DNA of 64,000 nt from Microcaldota archaeon (GCA_020854835.1 JAHKLX010000038.1:62001-126000); one strand, 5' to 3'. Counted from the first letter of the stretch, positions 51,003-60,918 are shown. The notes: generated by a model not told the origin, from the sequence alone. Numbers and translations are program-made.

Positions 51003-53840
51003 ATGTATAATAACAAATCCAACACTCCTCCTATTTCAATAAAAAAACGATTTAAGAATGCGAATGATAGGGAAAAATTGGATATATTACTGGAGATTAT
51101 AAACTTATTTGAAGAGGCTCCCACAGTACATACTATAGCAAAAAATATAGGGGTAAGTGGAGGTACTATTTACGCAAAAAAAGGAGCAAATCCTTCTGTT
51201 GGTGTTTTGGGAAGAAATCCCGAATTTATCCAAGCGTTTATTGATGCATGCAACTCTAAAGGATCAAATTATCAATTATATGATTTTGGCATCGGGGAGA
51301 AACCAGATACTGATTCAAGCAATTTCCATAAACTGAGCGATGAAGAAAAACTAAATATTTTACTGAGAACTGTAGAAGAATTAGAAACTATCCCGACAAT
51401 AAATTCTGTTTGTAAGAAACTTGGAGTTTCGACCAGCACTGTTTATAATTTAAAAAAACATGGGAAAGCAGTGGGGCTGTTGACAAGAAATCCTGATTTT
51501 ATGGATAAATTCAGTGATGCTGTTATCCAACGAATAAGAAATATGCCTTTAGATCTTTTTATAAAAGACATCTCAAATCCCAAACCAAATATTCCTGAGG
51601 AGCATAGAAAAGAAGTTGATCTTCGGTTATTTGAATACCTGATTAAAGAGACTGAAAATTATGATGGAGTACCTAGCAGAAATCAAATTTCAAAAAACAT
51701 AGGGGTTTCGATGGGTGCAATATACCTAAAAAATCAAAAAACCAAATCCTCTGGACTGTTGGCAAGAAATCCCAAATTTAAAAAAATATTTGATGATACA
51801 ATAGTTAGAAAGATTAATTCTTTAGATGAAAAAATATTTTTAGAAGAACTATCAAAATCCTATCCATCCATGCCCAAGTTTCAACAATATGCCATCGATA
51901 AAAGAATTTTTGATATTTTTATTAGAGAGATGAAAAAATTTGAAGGTGTTCCTATAAAAATTGCAGTTGTTGAAAAAATGTATCCTGATAACGGTTTTTA
52001 TCAAAGACATATATTGAATGGATTAAATAATGCTTTTAAAAGAAATCCTGATTTTGAAAAAGAATTCAACAAATTTACAGATAGAAAAGTGAATGCTTTG
52101 AGTGACAAAGAATTTTTTGAAGCAATTTCAAAACAGATATCTGATCTTTCAAAATCGCCCTTAAAAGCAATTGATGTTAGACTATTAAATATAATACTAG
52201 GAGAAATTGAAACGTGTGAGGAACCAAAGATGGGAGAAATTCTGTCAAAACTAGGACATTCGCACAGCACTATATATGCTAAATTTTGGGAGATGCCAAT
52301 TAAAGGAATATTCGTTAGAAATCCTGAATTTATTCCCGTTTTTAACGAAGTTTTCAGAAGAAAAAATTCAGAATTTGATTTTGTTGAATTTAGAACAGGG
52401 AATGATAAAAAACAAAAAAAAGAAATAAAAAGTATGTTAACTGGAGATGAAAAAGCAGAAATTAAAAATAAGTTCAGCCCCCAAACAATAAAACTACAAA
52501 AAGCATATGAAAAATTTGCAAATATGGTTGTAAGAAATAATTTTGATTTGTTTGAAAAAAGATACGTGCTTGAAATTGCAAAATTTGAAAGAAAATTGAG
52601 GGATGTTTTTGTTGAAGAAAGAGTGCAAGTAGAAGATACTGATTTTGCTTTTGTTAAAAATAATTTGACAGTTGGTGAAAAAAAACCAGAATACAGAATA
52701 AGTTCGTATGCAGACAAATCATTTTCTACAATTTTTGCAAATAATTCTTTGTACGCCAAGAATGTTATACAGCATACAGGATTAATTTTATCTGAAGCAA
52801 ACCGGCTTTTATTTGCAGGAGGTGTGTTGATAATAACGTTTCCTTTAACCTATTCAATTACTAAAAATTTTGATGAATTAATAAAGAATTGTGGTTTCGA
52901 ACTTGAAGAAGTAGAACGTTTCACACCATCAAATAAATCAGTTAAAAAAATAGAAGATATTTGCAAGTTATTTTCTAAAAATGAAATATGGTTTGGAGGG
53001 TATGCATTATACCTTAGAAAAACTAGAGATATATCCTGTCCCAAAAATTTCAAATGTTTTTATCCAGTCAAATTAACCAATAGTGAAAGAGAATTCTATA
53101 AAATAAATATGCCAGAAATTCCGATAGAAGTTTTTGAAACCATGGAATTTGATACAACTAAACAAAACGCAATGGAACCTTTTAGAAGCAGGACTAATTC
53201 ATCAACACCAGGCAAAATAGAATGTTTATTTGACCATGACTTTGCCAAAAGTTTGGGCATAACCATAGAATATGAAAACTGTTGTTTCGTTGACAACTCG
53301 CGAAAAAGTGAAAGAACAGGTAGAAAGATTAAAGAAGTCGAACAAAAAACAAATAAAAAAATAAAAGAAATGGATAATAGGATTAATTTTGGAACTCTTG
53401 ATGTAAGACTTGCAGTTTATGATATTTACAATATAGCTATGCGCAAAACAGGATTTGATCCAGTAACAGTGGAAAAAATAGATGGATCCCCTTATTTATA
53501 TGATATTGAAAGAAAAATTTATATAGATTTTTTAGATTCGTTGTATGATAGAATAGAAGAGGGTGTGGAAGGATTAGCCCCAAAACCAGTAGATATGCCG
53601 GGAGAGAACTATCAAAAAAGCTGGGACATGTATTTACTAGAGAACGGAATCAATGAATTTTTAGATGCGTATAAACAAAGAACTTCAGAAGAATTTTCAT
53701 TTAAAAAGCTTATAATATTAACAAAAGCTTTGTTGATGAGCGCAAACAAACGTGAAAAGGTTATATCTACTTTTAATGGTCCAAAGAGTGAAAAAACTGA
53801 GTTTGAAAAACCAGATTTGAAAAAAGGTTTAAAAAATTAA
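51003..53840 (+). CDS. Novel protein: five HTH-like repeats plus methyltransferase-like domain
   Basis: 945 residues, unrecognised as a whole. Residues about 24-83, 115-175, 207-266, 301-357 and 392-450 are five copies of a unit with a helix, a turn such as IGVSMGAIY (unit 3) or LGVSTSTVY (unit 2), and the closing motif GLLxRNPxF (units 1-3; units 4-5 keep RNPxF). These look like helix-turn-helix DNA-binding modules. Residues 560-640 resemble the C-terminal half of a Rossmann methyltransferase (SEANRLLFAGGVLIITFPLTY then NCGFELEEVERF), but no SAM glycine loop is clear. The last 200 residues are helical and charged. It lies between DNA ligase and PolD genes. Confidence 0.8.
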   Translation: MYNNKSNTPPISIKKRFKNANDREKLDILLEIINLFEEAPTVHTIAKNIGVSGGTIYAKKGANPSVGVLGRNPEFIQAFIDACNSKGSNYQLYDFGIGEKPDTDSSNFHKLSDEEKLNILLRTVEELETIPTINSVCKKLGVSTSTVYNLKKHGKAVGLLTRNPDFMDKFSDAVIQRIRNMPLDLFIKDISNPKPNIPEEHRKEVDLRLFEYLIKETENYDGVPSRNQISKNIGVSMGAIYLKNQKTKSSGLLARNPKFKKIFDDTIVRKINSLDEKIFLEELSKSYPSMPKFQQYAIDKRIFDIFIREMKKFEGVPIKIAVVEKMYPDNGFYQRHILNGLNNAFKRNPDFEKEFNKFTDRKVNALSDKEFFEAISKQISDLSKSPLKAIDVRLLNIILGEIETCEEPKMGEILSKLGHSHSTIYAKFWEMPIKGIFVRNPEFIPVFNEVFRRKNSEFDFVEFRTGNDKKQKKEIKSMLTGDEKAEIKNKFSPQTIKLQKAYEKFANMVVRNNFDLFEKRYVLEIAKFERKLRDVFVEERVQVEDTDFAFVKNNLTVGEKKPEYRISSYADKSFSTIFANNSLYAKNVIQHTGLILSEANRLLFAGGVLIITFPLTYSITKNFDELIKNCGFELEEVERFTPSNKSVKKIEDICKLFSKNEIWFGGYALYLRKTRDISCPKNFKCFYPVKLTNSEREFYKINMPEIPIEVFETMEFDTTKQNAMEPFRSRTNSSTPGKIECLFDHDFAKSLGITIEYENCCFVDNSRKSERTGRKIKEVEQKTNKKIKEMDNRINFGTLDVRLAVYDIYNIAMRKTGFDPVTVEKIDGSPYLYDIERKIYIDFLDSLYDRIEEGVEGLAPKPVDMPGENYQKSWDMYLLENGINEFLDAYKQRTSEEFSFKKLIILTKALLMSANKREKVISTFNGPKSEKTEFEKPDLKKGLKN

Positions 53841-53910
53841 TTTGGCCACAAGCCAAAGATTAAAAACCTTAACTACTTTATATTATGTTCTAATCCTTGG
53901 GGGTGAGAAA

Positions 53911-54183
53911 ATGGAAATTGATAATAAACTATCTAGTATAATAGGAGTGATTGAAACCGTATCTGAGGACACAACCCTCCCTAGGAACATAAGACGGGCT
54001 TTGACTGAATCTGTGGAACATTTGAAAAGTGATGAAGAAAATTTGGTTAAAGTAGGTGCAGCAGTTTATGTTATCGAAAGTTTGACTGAAGACATCAATA
54101 TGCCTCCACATGCAAGAACTCAGATATGGAACATATTAACCGCTTTAGAATCAATTTTAAAAGAGTTGAGGGAAAGCAGTTGA
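53911..54183 (+). CDS. UPF0147 family protein
   Basis: 90 residues from ATG 53911, 5 bp after GGGGTGA. Family pattern LSSIIGVIETVSEDTTLPRNIRRALTESVEHL and VYVIESLTEDINMPPHARTQIWNILTALE, a duplicated helical motif. A small conserved archaeal protein of unknown function. Ends 6 bp before the PolD small subunit, likely co-transcribed. Confidence 0.9.
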   Translation: MEIDNKLSSIIGVIETVSEDTTLPRNIRRALTESVEHLKSDEENLVKVGAAVYVIESLTEDINMPPHARTQIWNILTALESILKELRESS

Positions 54184-54189
54184 TTTAGG

Positions 54190-55632
54190 ATGGATGTAAA
54201 AGAAATATTTTTAGAACATAATATGAGGTTAACTCCCGAAGCAGAGGAATACTTAAAAAACCTCACAATTGATGAGGTTAAAGATATTGTTCTAACTTTG
54301 ATGGAAGAAAAAAAAGTTTTTGTTGAATTAGATGATCTAAAAAAAGAAGAAAAAGAAAAAATTACAGTAATTAGATCTACTTTTAAAGAAATTGAAGCCA
54401 GAGAATACAGCTCTAATTTCAAAATACACTGGGAAAGAGATATTACAAATAAATCGCGTTCGAAAGGAAAAATTGAGGATTTTGTTGAAAATGTCAGAGA
54501 TAAATACAAAAAATTATCGTCAATTGTACGAACTAAGATGACAACTTATCAAAATGTTAGTTTTAAAAAAATAAATGGGGGAGGAATGGAATCTGAAAAA
54601 GTAAGGGTCATAGTTATTGTTTCTGATAAGCGAACAACACAAAAAGGAAATCTTCTTTTAGAGGTTGAAGATGAAAGCGATACTGGAATAATAATTATTT
54701 CTGATAAAGAAACTAAATTGTTTGATGAGGCTCAAATGATTTCAAATGATTCAGTGATCGGAATTGAAGGATCTATTTTTAAGAACATGGTTATTGCCGA
54801 AAGAATTGTTTGGCCAGACATACCTGTAAATCATAAACTCGAACCTTTAAAAGAAAACTTATCGATTATGTATATATCTGATACGCATATAGGGAGCAAT
54901 TTGTTCTTAGATAAACCATTTGAAAAAATGATTGACTGGCTTAAAGAAGGAGGAGAGCAAGCATCAAGAGTAAAATATATGTGTATAGCGGGTGATGTTG
55001 TTGATGGGGTGGGTATATATCCTGGACAAGAAAAAGAACTTGTAGTGAAAGATATCTATGAACAATATGATATTTTTGGGAAATATATGGAACAGATTCC
55101 TGAATATATTGAAATTTTTATCATCCCCGGAAATCATGATGCTGTTAGAAGAGCACAGCCCCAACCAAAAATACCTAAAGAACTGATAAATCTTAATGGG
55201 AGAGTGCATTTGTTAGGGGATCCTGCATGGGTCACTATAGAAAAGTATCTGCATTTGTTGTACCATGGGGATGCCTTAGATTCTGTTATTGCATCGCTAC
55301 CTGGACTAGATTATAAACAACCAGAAAAAGCAATGGTGGAACTTTTGAAACGAAGACATCTTTCACCTATTTACGGAACAAATCCCATAGTCCCAGAGAC
55401 AACAGATTATTTGGTTATTGATGAAGTTCCTGAAGTTGTTTGTATGGGACACTTGCATAAAAATGGTGTTTCAAAATATAGAAATGTTTTCAATATTAAC
55501 GCAGGAACATTTCAGCTTAAAACAGAATATCAAGCTAAATTTGGCCATGTTCCTACTCCTGGAATCGCAACTTTGTTTAATATGGATTCGCTTAATATTT
55601 CACACGTTAAATTTTATGAGGGAGAGGTATGA
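54190..55632 (+). CDS. polB: DNA polymerase D small subunit (DP1, exonuclease)
   Basis: 480 residues. Helical and OB-fold N-terminal part, then a metallophosphatase (Mre11-like) proofreading domain: YISDTHIGS, CIAGDVVDG, IPGNHDAVR, YHGDALDS and MGHLHKNGV bear the metal ligands. Full set of acids and histidines, so the 3'-5' exonuclease should be active. Overlaps DP2 by 4 bp (ATGA). Confidence 0.96.
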   Translation: MDVKEIFLEHNMRLTPEAEEYLKNLTIDEVKDIVLTLMEEKKVFVELDDLKKEEKEKITVIRSTFKEIEAREYSSNFKIHWERDITNKSRSKGKIEDFVENVRDKYKKLSSIVRTKMTTYQNVSFKKINGGGMESEKVRVIVIVSDKRTTQKGNLLLEVEDESDTGIIIISDKETKLFDEAQMISNDSVIGIEGSIFKNMVIAERIVWPDIPVNHKLEPLKENLSIMYISDTHIGSNLFLDKPFEKMIDWLKEGGEQASRVKYMCIAGDVVDGVGIYPGQEKELVVKDIYEQYDIFGKYMEQIPEYIEIFIIPGNHDAVRRAQPQPKIPKELINLNGRVHLLGDPAWVTIEKYLHLLYHGDALDSVIASLPGLDYKQPEKAMVELLKRRHLSPIYGTNPIVPETTDYLVIDEVPEVVCMGHLHKNGVSKYRNVFNINAGTFQLKTEYQAKFGHVPTPGIATLFNMDSLNISHVKFYEGEV

Positions 55633-58600
55633 ATTATCCAGAATGCAGTGAAAAACTAAAAAAATACTTTGATGAGCTCACTGATAAAACAAATAAAGGT
55701 TTTGATTTCGCAAGTGAAGCCAGAAAAAGAAATCTTGATCCTGTAGATTATGTGGAAATAAAATTGGCAGAAGATGTTGCAGGAAGGGTCGAAGGATTGA
55801 TAGGTCCAGAAGGGATATCCCATGTTATAAGATCCATGGAAAACGAAGGCTTGTCCCGACAAGTTGTTGCTGCTGAAATCGTGAAAAAAATTGTGAGAGG
55901 AGAAGTTATTAAAAAACCAAAAGAAGAATTGTTGGATTTGGCAGTCAGAGTTGGTGTTGGAGTTTTGACAGAAGGTGTTCTTGTCGCACCAACAGAGGGA
56001 ATTGCAAAGATAAAAATTGCAAAAAATGCGGATGGTAGTGAACGAATTGATGTGTATTTTGCAGGACCTATAAGATCTGCAGGAGGAACTATTGCTGCAT
56101 TAAGCGTTGTATTAGCAGATATTGCAAGAATAGAATTGGATGTTGGAAAATATCAGCCCACTGAAAGTGAGATTGAAAGATATGTGGAAGAAATTGATTT
56201 GTATGACAGGCGTTGTGCAAGACTTCAGTACAGACCAACAGAAGATGAAATAAGAATTATTATTAAAAACACACCAATTTGTATAAATGGAGAACCAACC
56301 AATGATATTGAAACATCAGTTCATAGAAATGTACATGGTGTTTCAACAAATAAAGTTAGGGGGGGAGTTGCTTTAGTTGTTGGCGAGGGAATTGCGCAAA
56401 AAGCACCCAAAATTTTAAAATATGCGAAAAAAGTAGATTTGAAAGGATGGGAGTGGGTTGAGAAAATTGTTAAAGTTAAAAAGAAAAAAACTGATGAAAA
56501 AATTAAACCATTGTGGACATTTATAAGTGAACTTATAGCAGGTAGACCAGTTTTCGCATATCCTTCTACTGAAGGAGGTTTTAGACTTAGATACGGTAGA
56601 AGTCCATTGACTGGAATTATGAGCAAAGGATTCAATCCAGCAACTTTAGAAGTTTTAGATGGTTTTTTAGCCATAGGAACTCAAGCAAAAATTGAAAGAC
56701 CTGGAAAGGGGTGTGTTGTTACTGTTTGTGAGCATATTGAAGGACCTGTTGTTTTGATGGAGGATAATTCAGTTAAAAAATTAAAAACGCGGGAAGAGGT
56801 TCAGAAACTCAAACCACAAATAAAAAAAGTTTTGTTTGTGGGTGATATGCTTGTCCCAATTGGAGATATGTTGAAATCGGGCCATCCGATAATACCTAAT
56901 TGTTGGTGTGAAGAGTGGTGGGATGCATTATTAAAAAATAAAAATATTGCAAATAAAAAACTTGAGGGTTGGGAATTGGTAAATTTTTCATTTGATAATG
57001 AACTGCCCCTTCACCCAAAACTAACAAAACCTTGGGTTAAATTAACGGAACAAGAAATTGATGTTTTGAAAAAAAATGTTGAAAAAAAAGTTATAAAAGG
57101 AAACCAACCAGAAATTTTATCATTAAATTACAGTGATGAACTTGTTGATGTTCTTAAAGAGCTTTTGGTAGAATATCACATTGAAGAAAACGAAGTACAT
57201 ATAGATGAACATCCTTCGGCATTAATTGTTCCTTTGGGATTCTGGAAAATTAAGAAAGGTACCAGAGATAATAATTATGAGGAAGGTTTGAAAACAATAA
57301 ATGATATTTCTCCTTTGGAAATAAAAAATTGGGTTTCGTATTATATTGGCGTAAGAATGGGCAGACCTGAAAAAGCAAAAATGCGGGAGATGAAACCCTC
57401 AATACATACTCTATTTCCTGTAGGCGAATATGATAGAATGAGAAATGTTGTTGCAACAGTAAAAAATCTTGAAACAAATGGAAAAAGTTTGTATATTGAA
57501 ATAGCAAAAAGAAAGTGTGTTAAATGCGGGACTGAAACTGTTTTTTCCAAATGTGATATTTGTGGTGAAAAATCAATACCCTCAGATGAAAAGAAATATG
57601 ATAAAAAAGCAGTAAACCTTAGTCTTTTATGGAAAAAAGCAATTAGTGACCTGAATATCTCACCTCCCCAAGTAGTTAAAGGTGTAAGAGGTATGATGAG
57701 TTCTGAAAGAATACCTGAAAGATTAGAGAAAGGAATATTGAGAGCAAAACACGGAATATCTATGTATAAGGATGGAACCTGCAGATTTGATGCAACTGAC
57801 ATTCCTTTAACGCATTTTAGACCAAAAGATATTGGAACATCAATTGAAAAACTTCATGAATTGGGGTATGATAAAGATTGTTATGGAAATTCTCTTGAAA
57901 CTGAAGATCAAATAATTGAGATTTTTCCACAGGATATAGTTGTAAATGAAGAAATTAAAGAAGGGTTATTTAAAACGGCCAACTTTGTTGATGAATTATT
58001 AGAGAGATTCTATAAGGTTGAACCTTATTATAAATTAAGAGACCAAAATGATATAATAGGCCATTTGTGCATTGGATTGGCACCTCATATATCTGCAGGA
58101 ACTATTGTCAGAGTGATTGGTTCTACAAAAATACGGGGAACCCTGGGCCACCCTTATTTTCACATGGCGAAAAGACGGAACTGTGACGGTGATGAAGACG
58201 CCATAATGTTATTAGTGGATGCTTTGCTTAATTTTTCATTTAAATTCAAACCCGAAATCAGAGGAGGAACTATGGACATGCCAATTGTTTTAACAGCCAT
58301 TATCAATCCTAAAGAAATTGATGATGAAGTATTTAGTATGGAAATTTCAAATGAATATCCCCTCTCATTTTTTGAATCAGCAGAAAAATTTGAGTCGAAC
58401 TTAGAGGGTATTAAATTTGTTCAGGATGTCTTGGGAAAACCTGAGCAATATGAAGGGTTTGGATTCACAAAACCTGTTGACAATATGGGTGACGGTCCTG
58501 TAATGTCAAGATATGTTAAATTCAAAACAATGAGGGAAAAAGTATTTACTCAACTGGAGATTCAAGATAAAATTAAAGCTGTGGACAATAGAGATGCCGC

Positions 58601-58925
58601 AGAAAAAGTTATACTTTCGCATTTTATACCTGACCTTTATGGTAATTTAAGAAAATTCTCACAGCAAACATTTAGGTGTGTGCAATGCAATCAAAAATAC
58701 AGGAGAGTTCCAATGAAAGGAAAATGTTTGAAATGTGGGGGGAAGTTGGTTTTGACAATACATGAAGGGAGTGTGAAAAAATATTTGAAAATATCAAAAG
58801 AAATAACTGAAAGATATTCATTGCCCGAATATCTTAAACAAAGATTGATGCTGTTGGAAAAAGATATTGACAGTATATTTATTGACGAACAAAAAGAACA
58901 ATTGAATTTAACTGAATTTTTATAA
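55629..58925 (+). CDS. polC: DNA polymerase D large subunit (DP2, polymerase)
   Basis: 1098 residues. Two-barrel polymerase core with the catalytic loop NCDGDED (residues 851-857), zinc ribbons CVKCGTETVFSKCDICG (about residue 640) and near the C-terminus CVQCNQKYRRVPMKGKCLKCGG. No intein. Replicative polymerase together with DP1. Translationally coupled to DP1; QueA follows by 5 bp. Confidence 0.97.
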   Translation: MNYPECSEKLKKYFDELTDKTNKGFDFASEARKRNLDPVDYVEIKLAEDVAGRVEGLIGPEGISHVIRSMENEGLSRQVVAAEIVKKIVRGEVIKKPKEELLDLAVRVGVGVLTEGVLVAPTEGIAKIKIAKNADGSERIDVYFAGPIRSAGGTIAALSVVLADIARIELDVGKYQPTESEIERYVEEIDLYDRRCARLQYRPTEDEIRIIIKNTPICINGEPTNDIETSVHRNVHGVSTNKVRGGVALVVGEGIAQKAPKILKYAKKVDLKGWEWVEKIVKVKKKKTDEKIKPLWTFISELIAGRPVFAYPSTEGGFRLRYGRSPLTGIMSKGFNPATLEVLDGFLAIGTQAKIERPGKGCVVTVCEHIEGPVVLMEDNSVKKLKTREEVQKLKPQIKKVLFVGDMLVPIGDMLKSGHPIIPNCWCEEWWDALLKNKNIANKKLEGWELVNFSFDNELPLHPKLTKPWVKLTEQEIDVLKKNVEKKVIKGNQPEILSLNYSDELVDVLKELLVEYHIEENEVHIDEHPSALIVPLGFWKIKKGTRDNNYEEGLKTINDISPLEIKNWVSYYIGVRMGRPEKAKMREMKPSIHTLFPVGEYDRMRNVVATVKNLETNGKSLYIEIAKRKCVKCGTETVFSKCDICGEKSIPSDEKKYDKKAVNLSLLWKKAISDLNISPPQVVKGVRGMMSSERIPERLEKGILRAKHGISMYKDGTCRFDATDIPLTHFRPKDIGTSIEKLHELGYDKDCYGNSLETEDQIIEIFPQDIVVNEEIKEGLFKTANFVDELLERFYKVEPYYKLRDQNDIIGHLCIGLAPHISAGTIVRVIGSTKIRGTLGHPYFHMAKRRNCDGDEDAIMLLVDALLNFSFKFKPEIRGGTMDMPIVLTAIINPKEIDDEVFSMEISNEYPLSFFESAEKFESNLEGIKFVQDVLGKPEQYEGFGFTKPVDNMGDGPVMSRYVKFKTMREKVFTQLEIQDKIKAVDNRDAAEKVILSHFIPDLYGNLRKFSQQTFRCVQCNQKYRRVPMKGKCLKCGGKLVLTIHEGSVKKYLKISKEITERYSLPEYLKQRLMLLEKDIDSIFIDEQKEQLNLTEFL

Positions 58926-58930
58926 AATGG

Positions 58931-59941
58931 ATGAAAAAGATGGGAAGTATAGAAGATTACAATTATTATCTCCCGAGGGAAATGATAGCACAGTATATTG
59001 AACCCAAAGATAAACATAAACTTCTCGTTTATGATCTGAAAACAAAAAAAATTAATCATGAAATGTTCAAAGATATTGGAAAATATATGAAAAAAGGAGA
59101 TGTGATTGTTGTCAACAAAACCAAAGTTTACAAAGCAAAAATACCTGCTAAAAAAGATACAGGTGGAAAAGTCACTATTCTATTGACAAAAAAAATCAAT
59201 GAAAATGAATGGGAATGTATTATAGAAGGAAAAACAAAACTTGGGGACAAAATTATTTTTCCAGGGAACGAAGCTGTTCTTATTGAACGTAAACCAGAAA
59301 TATATAAATTTGTATTAAAGTTTAAAAAAAGCTTTAACCATGATGAAATTGAAAAAATAGGGGAAACCCCCTTACCGCCATATATCAAAAAAGAATCTCC
59401 ATTACAAGACTACCAAACTGTTTTTGCAGAAGATGTAGGGAGTGTTGCTGCACCCACTGCAGGATTTCATTTTAGTGAAGAGCTAGTTGAAAAACTCAAA
59501 AAAAAAGGAGTCAAATTTGCTTATGTTTGTCTGCATGTAGGTTTAGGAACTTTTGCAGAAGTGAAAGAAAAAAACTATAAAAACCATGACATACATTCCG
59601 AAGAATTTTATTTAGATAAAGAAAATGCAGATGTGATAAATAATGCAGAGGGGATATTTGTTGTCGGAACTACAACTATGAGAGTTTTGGAAACGTTGGC
59701 AGATGAAAACAGTAAAATTAAACCGGGCAGGGGAATTACTAAAATATATATTTATCCAGGTTATAACTACAAAATTAAATTTAAAGCATTTATAACAAAC
59801 TTTCACCTTCCAAAAACAACACTTCTTTTAATGGTTTCAGCTTTGATGGGAAAAGAAGAACTATTTAGAACCTATAAAGAAGCAATTGGTAAGAATTATA
59901 GATTTTATTCTTTTGGAGATGCTATGATGATCAAAACTTAA
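58931..59941 (+). CDS. queA: QueA-like S-adenosylmethionine:tRNA ribosyltransferase-isomerase
   Basis: 336 residues. QueA signatures: MIAQYIEPKDKHKLLVYD, AAPTAGFHFSEEL, LHVGLGTFAEV, HSEEFYLDKENA, and NFHLPKTTLLLMVSALMG. In bacteria it adds a cyclopentene-diol from SAM to preQ1 at tRNA position 34 in queuosine synthesis; most archaea make archaeosine instead. All core motifs are intact. The second ATG (58940) is an alternative start. Its 3' end overlaps the convergent Nudix gene. Confidence 0.9.
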   Translation: MKKMGSIEDYNYYLPREMIAQYIEPKDKHKLLVYDLKTKKINHEMFKDIGKYMKKGDVIVVNKTKVYKAKIPAKKDTGGKVTILLTKKINENEWECIIEGKTKLGDKIIFPGNEAVLIERKPEIYKFVLKFKKSFNHDEIEKIGETPLPPYIKKESPLQDYQTVFAEDVGSVAAPTAGFHFSEELVEKLKKKGVKFAYVCLHVGLGTFAEVKEKNYKNHDIHSEEFYLDKENADVINNAEGIFVVGTTTMRVLETLADENSKIKPGRGITKIYIYPGYNYKIKFKAFITNFHLPKTTLLLMVSALMGKEELFRTYKEAIGKNYRFYSFGDAMMIKT

Positions 59942-60368
59942 TTTTCCCCTTAAGAAAATCTATACAAAACTGTTTTACATTTGGCGCGAGTGGATGATTT
60001 TTGTATTCGTCAATGGGCATCAAAAATAATTTATTAAATCTTTCAGGTTCGGCAATAAAAGGTTTTGTACCTGGCAAAACACGGGCAAGAAAATTATGGC
60101 TTCTTATTTTTTTACCATTATGAGTAAAATCATAATAATTGATATGTTTAATTAGTTTAACATCGCACCCAAGTTCTTCTTTTGTCTCTCGTATTGCAGC
60201 TTCTTCCAAAGATTCTCCTTCTTCTACTCCCCCACCAGGGAATTCATAGTGTTGGTGTTTTATTCTAAATAAAATTAAAATGCTCACATTACTAAAAATT
60301 ACACATCCAGAATTAAGCCGTTCAGGAGTATTTAAATGTTGTTTTAACAAATTTTTAAGATTTTCCAT
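59931..60368 (-). CDS. Nudix hydrolase
   Basis: 145 residues. Complete Nudix box GGGVEEGESLEEAAIRETKEEL (about residues 44-65) with the metal-binding REXXEE core. Probably hydrolyses nucleotide or sugar-nucleotide pyrophosphates; substrate unclear. The 3' ends of this gene and queA overlap by 11 bp. Confidence 0.92.
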   Translation of the reverse strand: MENLKNLLKQHLNTPERLNSGCVIFSNVSILILFRIKHQHYEFPGGGVEEGESLEEAAIRETKEELGCDVKLIKHINYYDFTHNGKKIRSHNFLARVLPGTKPFIAEPERFNKLFLMPIDEYKNHPLAPNVKQFCIDFLKGKIKF

Positions 60369-60431
60369 ACTTTTATTTTTATCGCAATCTTTTTAAAACA
60401 TCTTAAGAATAAATATCTATTAAAATATTTT

Positions 60432-60505
60432 GCGGCTGTAGTATAACCTGGTTAGTACATGGCGTTGCCAACGCTATAACCCGGGTTCAAATCCCGGCGG
60501 CCGCA
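60432..60505 (+). tRNA. tRNA-Gly(GCC)
   Basis: 74 nt, no intron. Acceptor GCGGCTG/CGGCCGC, discriminator A, T-loop TTCAAAT, anticodon stem TGGCG/CGCTA around TTGCCAA, anticodon GCC. TATA-like TTTTTAAAAC lies about 40 bp upstream. Confidence 0.95.
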
Positions 60506-60537
60506 TTTCAACTTCTTTGATAGCAAACGGTGAATAA

Positions 60538-60918
60538 ATGGATGTTGTTGTTAAAAAATCAAAAATTGAAGGAAAGGGAGTTTTTGCAGCTAGAGATTTC
60601 AAGAAAGGGGAAGTTGTTATTAAATGGAATCTACTTCATCAATTGACAAAAGATGAAGCAAAAAAACTTTCTGAAAAAGAAAAAAAGTATTTGGCCCATA
60701 TTGATGGGAAAATAATTGTGCAACAATCTCCTGCGAAATATGTGAACGAGTCCTGTAATCCAAACACTCACGTAAAAAATTTTTGTGATGTCGCATTAAG
60801 AAACATAAAAAAAGGTGAAGAAATAACATCAGATTTCTCAAGTAATTTAGGGCCTGGTGAAACAATGAAATGTAATTGTGGAAGTAAAAACTGTAGAAAA
60901 ATTATAATTGGGAAATAA
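60538..60918 (+). CDS. SET-domain protein methyltransferase
   Basis: 126 residues, essentially a SET domain with a post-SET tail. Starts with the SET-I type IEGKGVFAARDFKKGEVV, then YVNESCNPNTHVKNF (the NHSC-like catalytic motif with Asn and Cys), GEEITSDFS, and the zinc-binding CNCGSKNCRKII at the C-terminus. Predicted to methylate lysines on a protein; small archaeal SET proteins have been shown to act on chromatin proteins. The exact substrate is unknown. Confidence 0.88.
   Translation: MDVVVKKSKIEGKGVFAARDFKKGEVVIKWNLLHQLTKDEAKKLSEKEKKYLAHIDGKIIVQQSPAKYVNESCNPNTHVKNFCDVALRNIKKGEEITSDFSSNLGPGETMKCNCGSKNCRKIIIGK

Noticed and set aside
52001-52759. 252-codon minus-strand ORF opposite the five-HTH protein gene
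   Set aside because: Phe/Ser-rich antisense shadow of an AT-rich coding strand, with no ribosome site.
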